Assembly: GCF_000813745.1 (NCBI RefSeq)
Contig: NZ_JWLC01000025.1
Coordinates: 124,001 to 188,000, forward strand
Reading direction: 5' to 3'
Source: Leisingera sp. ANG-M1
Lineage (GTDB): Bacteria; Pseudomonadota; Alphaproteobacteria; Rhodobacterales; Rhodobacteraceae
DNA: 64,000 nucleotides
The notes below the pieces were generated by a model that saw only the letters and a list, made by a program, of their open reading frames with translations, did not search any database and was not told the origin of the DNA. Every line of letters begins with the position of its first letter. Position 1 is the first letter of the stretch. Position numbers and translations under genes: made by a program. Below are positions 27,946-35,866 of this stretch, piece by piece.

Positions 27946-28857
27946 ATGAGTGAGTCGGCCAAAGGCATCCTGGCAATGATCGCGGCCTGCGTGGTTTGGG
28001 GGCTGTCAGGGATTTACTACAAGGCGCTGTCGCATGTAGCGCCCGAGCAGGTGCTGTCGCACCGGGTGCTGTGGTCGTTCCTGTTCTTTGCCGGTGTCCT
28101 GCTGCTGCAGGGACGGATCGGTGCCTTGTGGGCAGCCTTGGGCAGCGGGCGCAACGCTGTGCTGCTGGTCTGCGCGACGGCGATGATCTCGCTCAACTGG
28201 TTTGTGTTCATCTCGTCGGTGCAGACGGGCCACGCCACCGAGGCAAGCCTGGGATACTATATCTTTCCGCTGCTCAGCGTGCTTCTGGGGCGGCTGGTCT
28301 TTGGCGAGATGCTGACCCGGGCACAGGGCGCGGCAATTGGCCTGGCGGCGCTGGCGGTTGCGGTTCTGGCCTTTGGGCTGGGGGTGGCCCCCTGGATTGC
28401 GCTGGTTCTCGGGGTGAGCTTTGCGCTCTATGGCGTGGCCAAAAAGAAACTGCCGCTAGGACCGGTCGTGTCGGTGACAGCCGAGGTGCTGCTGATCCTG
28501 CCTGTGGCCCTGGCGGTGATCTGGACGACAGGCGGCGCGGGCTTCCTGGGCGGGCCGCTGGATGCTGCAATGCTGGCGTTTTCCGGCATCCTGACGGGTC
28601 TGCCGCTGATCCTGTTCAGCTATGCAACCAAGCGGGTGCGGCTGGGCACGGTCGGGGTTATGCAATACTTGAACCCGACTTTGCAGTTCCTGGTTGCGGT
28701 GCTGGTCTTTGCCGAGCCCTTCAGCCAGTGGCACGGCATCGCCTTTGCCTTGATCTGGAGCGCCGTGGCCGTGTTTTCCTTTTCTGCCCTGCGTCAGGAA
28801 CGCGTGTCGCGCAGGGCAGCAATCGCGGCTGCCGGCGTGTCGGCCCAGATCAGGTAG
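27946..28857 (+). CDS. rarD: EamA family permease, RarD type
   Basis: A 303-residue protein with about ten membrane helices and two EamA repeats. The N-terminus KGILAMIAACVVWGLSGIYY and the conserved LNWFVFIWAV-like block (SLNWFVFISSVQTGHATEA) are typical of RarD. Substrate unknown. ATG at 27946 follows GGGGAGGGC. Its last 64 bases overlap the convergent LOG gene in antisense. Confidence 0.88.
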   Translation: MSESAKGILAMIAACVVWGLSGIYYKALSHVAPEQVLSHRVLWSFLFFAGVLLLQGRIGALWAALGSGRNAVLLVCATAMISLNWFVFISSVQTGHATEASLGYYIFPLLSVLLGRLVFGEMLTRAQGAAIGLAALAVAVLAFGLGVAPWIALVLGVSFALYGVAKKKLPLGPVVSVTAEVLLILPVALAVIWTTGGAGFLGGPLDAAMLAFSGILTGLPLILFSYATKRVRLGTVGVMQYLNPTLQFLVAVLVFAEPFSQWHGIAFALIWSAVAVFSFSALRQERVSRRAAIAAAGVSAQIR

Positions 28858-29345
28858 TCTGCTGTCTCCCGGCTGGCAAAGCTCTGATCCACCACATGCT
28901 CAAGCAAGCTGCGCAGCTTGTCCCAGTAGCCTGCTGTGTTCAGGATCACAATCGGCTTGCCGTGCAGCCCCAGCTGCCGCCAGGTAAGCGCCTCGAACAG
29001 CTCGTCCAGCGATCCGGCACCGCCGGGCAGCACCACAACGGCGTCTGCGTTCCACAGCATCACCTTCTTTCGCTCGTGCATGGTCTCGGTGACCACATAG
29101 GTGGTCAGATCCGACTTGCCGACTTCGCGTTTCTCGAGGTGGCCGGGGATCACGCCAAAGGTCTCGGCACCGGCTGCCTGCGCCGCGCGCGCCACTTCGC
29201 CCATCAGCCCGACATCGCCGGCGCCGTAGACCAGCCGCATCCCGTTTTCAGCGAGAGCCTGGCCGAACTCCCGGGCAGCCTGGGCATAGGCGGGGAGCGC
29301 GCCGGCCCGGGAGCCGCAGTAGACACAGACAGATTTGATGCTCAT
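28794..29345 (-). CDS. LOG family protein (TIGR00730)
   Basis: A 183-residue Rossmann-like protein. VYCGSRAG near the start, YGAGDVGLMG, and PGGAGSLDELFEALTWRQLG match the LOG family, which hydrolyses nucleoside 5'-monophosphates of the cytokinin type to free base and ribose-5-phosphate. Whether this one acts on cytokinins or on AMP-like nucleotides is unknown. Convergent with rarD and overlapping it by 64 bases, so the two cannot have independent 3' ends. Confidence 0.9.
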   Translation of the reverse strand: MSIKSVCVYCGSRAGALPAYAQAAREFGQALAENGMRLVYGAGDVGLMGEVARAAQAAGAETFGVIPGHLEKREVGKSDLTTYVVTETMHERKKVMLWNADAVVVLPGGAGSLDELFEALTWRQLGLHGKPIVILNTAGYWDKLRSLLEHVVDQSFASRETADYLIWADTPAAAIAALRDTRS

Positions 29346-29469
29346 CGGCCAGCCTTTCCGTGGAATTTCAAGGTGAAACGCAATTGGTGTTTTGACCCGT
29401 GATAGCGGGATTGCTAGATTTGCTCAACTAAGCGGAAGGCCACATTCCGCAACTCTTGAAGGGATCGCA

Positions 29470-31233
29470 ATGGCGGATGCATCTGGAAGCGGGGGTCTTG
29501 GGGCCCTCACACTTGGCGGTATTGCTGGAACAGCCGTGGTGCTGGGCGGCGTGGTGCTGTTTCAGCTCGGCGTGTTCGGCTCGGGGGAGCCGGAGCCGGG
29601 CGCAGCAAACGGCGGCCAGGCCGGCGGCCAGACTGCGGCTGATCGCGGGACGTTTACAGGCGACGGGGATGAGTCCGGCCAGCCGCTGCAAAACAACGGT
29701 CTGTCGCAATCTGGCGACGCCGGGGATTCGGTGGCAGCGGCCGGGACAGATCAGACGGACGGGGCCGAGACGGTTGCCAATGCGGAACCTGCAGCGGAGC
29801 CGGTTGCGGCAGAGGAACCGGCAGATGCGGGTGGATCTGAGGCAGTTGCAGCAGAGGAAGAACTGCCCGTAACTGCCGAGGACGAAACGGTTATCGTTCC
29901 TCAGGAGCCAGCAGATGAGGGCACCGGGGAACAGATCGCATTGGCTGAGCCGGCAGACGGTGCGGACGTTGCTCCGCAAGCGGCGCTGCCCGAACCGGAC
30001 GCCAAAGAAGAGATCTTTGTCCTCGACGCCCCGGAACTGGATCTGGTGCGTGTCGACAGTGAAGGTGCGGCAGTCATTGCGGGCCGGGCGCAGGAAGGCG
30101 TCAGGGTCCTGGTTTTGCTGGATGGCGAAATTCTGGAACAAGTGGAGGTTCCGGCAGGCGGTGAATTTGTTTCGCTGACCACGATTGAGCCGAGTGCGGA
30201 TGCCAGGGTGGTTTCGCTGCTGGCGGAGCATGGCGGGCAGCAGAGCGCGTCGGATGCCTCTTTCATTCTTGCGCCGGTAAATCCGGTCGCCAGCCTGGAA
30301 GAGCAGCAGTCAGAACAGACGGCTGCGGTGGAAAATGCGGAAACGGCTGCCTCGGTCCAAGATGCGCCCGCGGCTGAAGACGCGGTGCAGGACGTGGCAG
30401 CGGCGCAGGGAGAAGAAACTGCGCAATCTGAAGAGACAGCTCAAGAGTCTGAGCAGGTCGCGGCTTTGGACCCGGAGGTCAGCGCTGCGGCCGAGCAGCC
30501 CGCGGGTGCGGAACCTGCTGGGCAAAGCAGTGGTGCGGCAGAAGACGCAGCTGAGGGAACTTCCGCTGCGGAGGCTGAGGCTCCAGCCCAGGATGCCGCC
30601 GTTGCGGCCGAAGCGCCTGTGCCGGCGGAAGATCCGGAGGTTGCCAGCGATCCGGCTGCCCCGCAGCCTCAGAACCAGGCTGTGGCGGTGCTGCGGGCGG
30701 ATGCAGATGGAATCGAGGTGGTTCAGCCCGCCATCCCTTCCGATCCCGAGCTCAGTGACGAAGTTGCGCTGGATTCGATCAGCTACAATGGCACCGGCGG
30801 CGTCGAGCTGTCGGGCCGTGCCCGTCCGCAATCCCGGGTGCGGGTGTATGTTGATAACGCGCCTGTTGCCGAGCTGGAAACCGGTGGAGATGGCCGCTGG
30901 AACGGACGGCTGGATGGCGTCGAGCCAGGTATTTACACTCTGCGCCTGGACGAGATCGAGCTGATCAGCGGCGAAGTGGTAAGCCGCCTGGAAACCCCGT
31001 TCAAACGCGAGGCGCCGGAGGCGCTGCCGCAGCCGGGCGGCGATGTATCGCCGGATCAGCCCGCGCCGCTGGTGCGCGCGGTGACAGTGCAGAAGGGCGA
31101 CACCCTCTGGGCGATCTCGCAGGAAAAATACGGCAGCGGCTTCCTCTATGTGCGGGTGTTCGAGGCGAACCGGGGTGCGATCCGCAATCCGGATCTGATC
31201 TACCCGGGGCAGGTCTTTACCATTCCCGAATAA
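29470..31233 (+). CDS. Acidic, repeat-rich LysM protein
   Basis: A 587-residue protein. It has an N-terminal membrane anchor (about 11-34, LGALTLGGIAGTAVVLGGVV), a first Ig-like segment around 190-265, a long Ala/Glu/Gln-rich low-complexity stretch (about 270-425), a second Ig-like segment around 435-515, and a C-terminal LysM domain at about 537-587 (VQKGDTLWAISQEKYG...YPGQVFTIPE). LysM binds peptidoglycan. The acidic linker would let the domain reach across the periplasm (inference). ATG at 29470 is chosen because it gives the membrane anchor at the start. It forms a single-gene unit with its own terminator. Confidence 0.88.
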   Translation: MADASGSGGLGALTLGGIAGTAVVLGGVVLFQLGVFGSGEPEPGAANGGQAGGQTAADRGTFTGDGDESGQPLQNNGLSQSGDAGDSVAAAGTDQTDGAETVANAEPAAEPVAAEEPADAGGSEAVAAEEELPVTAEDETVIVPQEPADEGTGEQIALAEPADGADVAPQAALPEPDAKEEIFVLDAPELDLVRVDSEGAAVIAGRAQEGVRVLVLLDGEILEQVEVPAGGEFVSLTTIEPSADARVVSLLAEHGGQQSASDASFILAPVNPVASLEEQQSEQTAAVENAETAASVQDAPAAEDAVQDVAAAQGEETAQSEETAQESEQVAALDPEVSAAAEQPAGAEPAGQSSGAAEDAAEGTSAAEAEAPAQDAAVAAEAPVPAEDPEVASDPAAPQPQNQAVAVLRADADGIEVVQPAIPSDPELSDEVALDSISYNGTGGVELSGRARPQSRVRVYVDNAPVAELETGGDGRWNGRLDGVEPGIYTLRLDEIELISGEVVSRLETPFKREAPEALPQPGGDVSPDQPAPLVRAVTVQKGDTLWAISQEKYGSGFLYVRVFEANRGAIRNPDLIYPGQVFTIPE

Positions 31234-31240
31234 CGGAACA

Positions 31241-31267
31241 AAAACGCGCCCTTGCGGCGCGTTTTTT
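31241..31267 (+). terminator. Terminator after LysM gene
   Basis: AAAACGCGCC pairs with GGCGCGTTTT around CTTGC, then more Ts, eight bases after the LysM stop. Perfect 10-base stem. Confidence 0.92.
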
Positions 31268-31330
31268 ACTTCTGCCCCTCGCAAATCCGTGAACGGGTGC
31301 GTATCTCAGAGGGTCTAGCCAGGATAAGCC

Positions 31331-33160
31331 ATGACCCAGACCGATCAGGCCTCAGCGCCGACGCAAGCAGACCTCGCCGAAGAAGAACGCCGCTCGGGCT
31401 TGCGCACTCTGCGCAAGGTGGGGCCGTATTTGTGGCCCGCAGGCAACCGCGCCGTGAAGCTGCGGGTGGTGCTGGCGCTGGCGGTGCTGGTGGCCGCCAA
31501 GCTTATCGCTGTCTATACGCCTATGCTGTACAAGGGGGCAGTGGACAGCCTGGCGGGCGAGGGTGTGCCGCCGCTGGCTTTGGGCGCGGTCGGTCTGACA
31601 GTGGCCTATGGCATGTCGCGGATCCTGACCACCGGCTTCCAGCAGCTGCGCGATGCGGTCTTTGCCCCCGTCGGGCAGCGGGCGCTTCGCCGCCTGGCGC
31701 TGGAGACCTTTACCCATATCCACAAACTGTCGATGCGCTATCACATCACCCGCAAGACCGGCGGTCTGAGCCGGATTATCGAGCGCGGGGTGAAAGGCGT
31801 CGAGTTCCTGTTGCGCTTCATGCTGTTTTCCATCGGCCCGCTGATCCTGGAACTGACACTGGTTGCGGTGATCCTGACGGTGCTGTTCGACGCTTGGTAC
31901 CTTGCGGTGGTGGCTGTCACGATCGGGCTTTATGTCTGGTTCACCTTTGCGGTGACCGAGTGGCGGGTAAAGCTGCGCCGGGAAATGAACAAGCAGGACA
32001 CCGACGCCAACCAGAAAGCCATCGACAGCCTGCTGAATTTTGAAACCGTGAAATACTTTGTCGCCGAAGAGCGCGAAGCGGCGCGGTATGACGGCGCAAT
32101 GCGGGGCTATGCGCAGGCAGCCTTGAAAACCGCCTATTCTTTGGCGGCTCTGAATTTCGGGCAGAGTGTGATCATTACGGCCGGCCTGATTGGCGTTATG
32201 GTTATGGCGGCCATCGGGGTTGAAAAAGGCGCGCTGACCGTGGGCGATTTTGTCATGGTCAATGCCTACATGATCCAGATCACCGTGCCTTTGAACTTCC
32301 TCGGCACCGTCTACCGCGAAATCCGCCAGAGCCTGGTCGACATGGGCGAAATGTTCGACCTTTTGGAGCAGCCTGCGGATGTGAGCGACCGGCCGGATGC
32401 CTCGAAACTTAAGGTGAACGGCGGCCGGATCACGCTGGAGAATGTGCGCTTTGCCTATGAGCCGGGCCGGGAGATCCTGAAAGGCGTGTCGTTGGAAGCC
32501 GAGCCTGGTCAGACGGTGGCCATTGTCGGTTCCACCGGCTCCGGCAAGTCGACCATCGGACGGCTGCTGTTCCGCTTTTACGATGTCACTGGCGGGGTGC
32601 TTAAAATCGATGGCCAGGACGTGCGCAGTGTGACGCAGCAAAGCCTGCATCAGGCCATCGGCGTGGTGCCGCAGGATACCGTGCTGTTCAATGACACGAT
32701 CCGCTACAACATCGCCTATGGCCGGGACGGTGCAACTCAGGAAGACGTCGAACAGGCCGCGCGGGATGCGCAGATCCACGACTTCATAACTGGCCTGCCC
32801 GATGGCTACGACACCCAGGTGGGCGAGCGCGGGCTGAAGCTGTCGGGCGGCGAGAAGCAGCGGGTGGGAATTGCCAGGACGCTGCTGAAGAACCCCCCGG
32901 TGCTGCTTCTGGACGAGGCGACCTCGGCGCTGGACACCGACACCGAGCAAGAGATCAAGGAAGCACTGGCGCGGGCCGGGCAGGGGCGCACGGTGATCAC
33001 CATCGCCCACCGGCTGTCTACGATTGCCGAGGCCGACAGGATCGTGGTGCTTGAACAGGGAGAGATTGCCGAGACGGGAACGCACGAAGACCTGCTGGCC
33101 CGGCAGGGGCGCTATGCCCGCTTGTGGCAGCGCCAGCAAGCCGATCAGGATGCAGCCTGA
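31331..33160 (+). CDS. Atm1/HMT1-type ABC exporter (fused permease and ATPase)
   Basis: A 609-residue half-transporter. Six membrane helices occupy residues ~30-320 with the conserved NFETVKYFVAEE and YREIRQSLVDMGEMFDLL stretches of the Atm1 branch. The ATPase has Walker A GSTGSGKST, signature LSGGEKQRVGIARTLL, and Walker B VLLLDEATSALD. Bacterial members export glutathione-linked metal or polysulfide species. ATG at 31331 has a weak AGGATAA site. Followed by a GC-rich hairpin. Confidence 0.9.
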   Translation: MTQTDQASAPTQADLAEEERRSGLRTLRKVGPYLWPAGNRAVKLRVVLALAVLVAAKLIAVYTPMLYKGAVDSLAGEGVPPLALGAVGLTVAYGMSRILTTGFQQLRDAVFAPVGQRALRRLALETFTHIHKLSMRYHITRKTGGLSRIIERGVKGVEFLLRFMLFSIGPLILELTLVAVILTVLFDAWYLAVVAVTIGLYVWFTFAVTEWRVKLRREMNKQDTDANQKAIDSLLNFETVKYFVAEEREAARYDGAMRGYAQAALKTAYSLAALNFGQSVIITAGLIGVMVMAAIGVEKGALTVGDFVMVNAYMIQITVPLNFLGTVYREIRQSLVDMGEMFDLLEQPADVSDRPDASKLKVNGGRITLENVRFAYEPGREILKGVSLEAEPGQTVAIVGSTGSGKSTIGRLLFRFYDVTGGVLKIDGQDVRSVTQQSLHQAIGVVPQDTVLFNDTIRYNIAYGRDGATQEDVEQAARDAQIHDFITGLPDGYDTQVGERGLKLSGGEKQRVGIARTLLKNPPVLLLDEATSALDTDTEQEIKEALARAGQGRTVITIAHRLSTIAEADRIVVLEQGEIAETGTHEDLLARQGRYARLWQRQQADQDAA

Positions 33161-33183
33161 CGGAACCCGTCTGCCGGAATGCA

Positions 33184-33216
33184 CAAGGCCGGTCCTGGGA
33201 CCGGCCTTGGTTGTTG
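33184..33216 (+). terminator. Terminator after ABC exporter
   Basis: CAAGGCCGGTCC (33184-33195) pairs with GGACCGGCCTTG (33198-33209); the tip is tight and the following tract is GTTGTTGCTTG rather than pure T. Lies between the convergent exporter and chemoreceptor genes. Confidence 0.7.
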
Positions 33217-33237
33217 CTTGCTGATCGCAGGCTGCGG

Positions 33238-35406
33238 TCAGAAATCGTCCCATTTGGCATTGGCCGCCTGGGCAGGCATCGGCAGTGCCGCTTCGAAATC
33301 CATGTCGCCGCCATGTGCGCTGGGGACGGCGGGTGCCGCTGCCGCTGGCTTGCGGGCTGACGAAACAGCCACACCGGCGATTTTGAACTGCCCCATCAGA
33401 TCGGCCAGCTTGCTGGCGTCGCTGTGCAGCATATGGCCGGCAGCAGTGGCCTCCTCGACCATCGCGGCGTTTTGCTGGGTCACCTGATCCAGCTGGCTGA
33501 CCCCGGTGTTGATCTCGGAAAGCCCGGTGGACTGTTCGGATGCACCTTCGGCGATGTTGGTGACCAGCTCTGAGATTTTGTTGACCCGGCCCGCAATGTT
33601 GGTCAGTGCGTCGCCAGTTTCACCAACAAGTTCAACACCTTGCTTGACGTGTTTCGAACTGTCACCGATCAGCGCCTTGATCTCGGTTGCGGCATCGGCG
33701 GAACGCTGTGCCAGAGCGCGCACTTCCGATGCAACCACCGCAAAGCCTTTGCCGGCTTCGCCTGCGCGGGCAGCTTCAACACCTGCATTCAGCGCCAAAA
33801 GGTTGGTCTGGAAGGCAATGTCGTCGATCACGCTGATGATTTGAGAGATCTTGATCGAAGACTGCTCGATCTCGGTCATAGCAGCGACCGCATTCTGAAC
33901 CACTTCACCGCTGGATTCAGCTTCGCGGCGGGCTTCCTGCATCGTCTTCTCGACATCGCGCGCGCCCTCGGCCGAGGATTTCACCGATGCGGTCAGCTCC
34001 TCCAGCGCAGCGGCGGTCTGCTCCAGCGTGGCCGCCTGGCTTTCGGTGCGGTTGGACAGATCGTCCGATGCTGTGCTGATTTCGGTGGCGCCATTATGGA
34101 TGCTGCCGGTAGCCGAGATCACTTGCTCAATGGTTTCCTTCAAGTTCTCCACGGTGGTGTTGAAGCTCTTGCGCAGGTCTTCATACTCCTCCGGGAAGGC
34201 CTCATTGATTGTGCATTCAAGATCGCGGCTGGACAGGCGGGCGAGATGGTCGTCCAGCTTGCCGACAACAGCGCCGCGGTCGGCGATGCGGCTGGCTTCG
34301 ATAGAGGCCAGTTTGTCCTCGGCCTCTGCCAGGGCCGCCCGGGTCTGCTCCATCGAGCGGCTGAGTTTGCCGACTTCGGTATTCGACTGCAGGAAGGCAG
34401 GTTCAAAGTCGAACTCCTTACGGGCGAGCTTGTCCAGGTCCGATTGCAGGGCGCCGAATTGCTTGGTGAAAGCAGTGATCAGGCGCAGGCCGATGATGCC
34501 GCTGGCGATCAGGGAGACCGCGACAGCTGCCAGGGTGATGATCAGCGCCTGACGGGCGTTGGAGGCTTCTTCTGCGGCAATCGCCATCATGGCGTCGGCG
34601 ACGGTGTTCTCCACACCGTGAAGAGAGCTGACCCAGCTGGTTGCCCGGTCGAACCAGTCGCGGGACGTATAGGACGGCGCCGGGTTGCTGGGGCCGGCCT
34701 CCAGAACCTGCTCGCGGATTCCGGGCAGTCCGGTGGGCTCCAGTCCCTTGCGGATGTTCAGGCCCGGCAGCATGCTGTTCAGGGCGAGGCCTGCAATGTC
34801 GAGCAGTTGCTTTTCGACAGCGCCGGTGCGGCTGTACCAGCGGTAGATGTTCAAGTTGAAGCTGCCGTTGCCAAAGCCTGCGGCACCCGCTGCGCGCTGC
34901 TGGCCGGCGGCTTCCTTGGCGTACGCCAGGCTGACCAGGCCCGAGCTGAGCTGTCCCAGTTCGGCGTTCTCCTGGTGCAGCAGCTGGGTGCTGACGTCTT
35001 GCAGAACATTTGCAATGGCGCCGGAATACTGCGCGCCCATCTGACCAGGCTTGAGTTCAAGCGCAGTAACGGAATTGCGCAAACTGCCGAGACCGTTCAG
35101 ATGCTTCAGCGTGCCGGCCGCAGTCTCCGGAACGTTTTGAATAGCCTGATCCGCTTTGACCCGGGTGCTTTCCAGGTCAGAGGCTCCGGATTCACCGCCG
35201 GAGGACAGGTAGACGGCTGACAAACCGCGTTCGACTTGCAGATAGTGGACCACTTTCATCAGGGCCACGGATTCCTGGGTTCCGGCCTGTGTGACTTGGG
35301 CGGCTTGGAACCGTCCCCAGTCAGCGAGCGCCTTGAACCCGCCGATGCCGGCCAAGGCGATAAACGGGATCGCGATCAGCGCCAGAATTTGCGATCGTAA
35401 TGACAT
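33238..35406 (-). CDS. Chemoreceptor with nitrate/nitrite-sensing (NIT) domain
   Basis: A 722-residue methyl-accepting protein. Helix 1 is at about 5-25; a periplasmic NIT-type domain with VERGLSAVYLSSGG begins near residue 57; helix 2 is near 288-308; HAMP and the signalling coiled coil follow, with [20 protein letters not shown] at the tip. It ends in KWDDF, which fits the xWxxF pentapeptide that tethers CheR or CheB. ATG at 35406 follows AGGGAAAAG. NIT domains respond to nitrate or nitrite in studied cases; the ligand here is inferred only. Confidence 0.9.
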   Translation of the reverse strand: MSLRSQILALIAIPFIALAGIGGFKALADWGRFQAAQVTQAGTQESVALMKVVHYLQVERGLSAVYLSSGGESGASDLESTRVKADQAIQNVPETAAGTLKHLNGLGSLRNSVTALELKPGQMGAQYSGAIANVLQDVSTQLLHQENAELGQLSSGLVSLAYAKEAAGQQRAAGAAGFGNGSFNLNIYRWYSRTGAVEKQLLDIAGLALNSMLPGLNIRKGLEPTGLPGIREQVLEAGPSNPAPSYTSRDWFDRATSWVSSLHGVENTVADAMMAIAAEEASNARQALIITLAAVAVSLIASGIIGLRLITAFTKQFGALQSDLDKLARKEFDFEPAFLQSNTEVGKLSRSMEQTRAALAEAEDKLASIEASRIADRGAVVGKLDDHLARLSSRDLECTINEAFPEEYEDLRKSFNTTVENLKETIEQVISATGSIHNGATEISTASDDLSNRTESQAATLEQTAAALEELTASVKSSAEGARDVEKTMQEARREAESSGEVVQNAVAAMTEIEQSSIKISQIISVIDDIAFQTNLLALNAGVEAARAGEAGKGFAVVASEVRALAQRSADAATEIKALIGDSSKHVKQGVELVGETGDALTNIAGRVNKISELVTNIAEGASEQSTGLSEINTGVSQLDQVTQQNAAMVEEATAAGHMLHSDASKLADLMGQFKIAGVAVSSARKPAAAAPAVPSAHGGDMDFEAALPMPAQAANAKWDDF

Positions 35407-35866
35407 TTTCTTTTCCCTAACAAGAAAGAACACCTGGAGCGGGAAAGTTTTGGCTCCGAATTTTCATTTACATGTAAACGATAACATAACGTGAATTCCG
35501 CAATTCGCCTGGGTAAGGGCGAGCGCATCAGGCTTGTGATAAGCCTCGGTGATATGCGTCATTTTTCATCGTTAAGTGGCGCAAATGGCTCAATTGATGC
35601 GTCTAGGAAATCGGATTGTTTTGTTTCGTTGAGCGATCTTGGTCGAATTATGTATGTAAAACAGAGTCTTGAGGTAATGTTGTTGTTTTTGGCGGCTCCT
35701 TTGAATGGAACTGGCGGGATGCCTTCTTATTTGCTCAAATTGAACGTTTTTATTGGGGTGGATTCTTTATTTGTTAATTTGTTGAATTTCTATTCTGTGA
35801 GTTTTGCGTGAGCGCAGGAAGACAACGGGATAGCTGCCGCCGCCCGGGGCGCAATTAGTTACAGGC
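35407..35866. other. AT-rich intergenic region upstream of NIT chemoreceptor
   Basis: No gene supported. From about 35540 to 35815 the sequence is strikingly AT-rich with T-runs (TTGTTGTTTTT, TTTATTTGTTAATTTGTTG), unlike the GC-rich genes around it. A GTG-started frame at 35491-35811 exists but has no ribosome site and no family likeness. It contains the palindrome TTTACATGTAAA at 35467-35478, about 60 bases before the receptor start, and a small AGGCTT/AAGCCT hairpin at 35530-35546. It probably holds the receptor promoter; the AT-rich block may bind nucleoid proteins. Confidence 0.55.
35467..35481. promoter_or_regulatory. TTTACATGTAAA palindrome upstream of NIT chemoreceptor
   Basis: A perfect 12-base palindrome followed by CGA. 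Fourteen bases (TTACATGTAAACGA) are identical at 6922-6935 in the acs-dctP gap, and ACATGTAA lies 17 bases before the other chemoreceptor start (13864-13871). A shared regulator site is possible. Confidence 0.4.

Noticed and set aside
31352-33253. Minus-strand frame opposite the ABC exporter
   Set aside because: Shadow of the exporter, which has complete ATPase motifs.
35491-35811. 106-codon GTG-started frame in the AT-rich gap
   Set aside because: No ribosome site, no domain and odd composition; the length can arise by chance in low-stop-density DNA.
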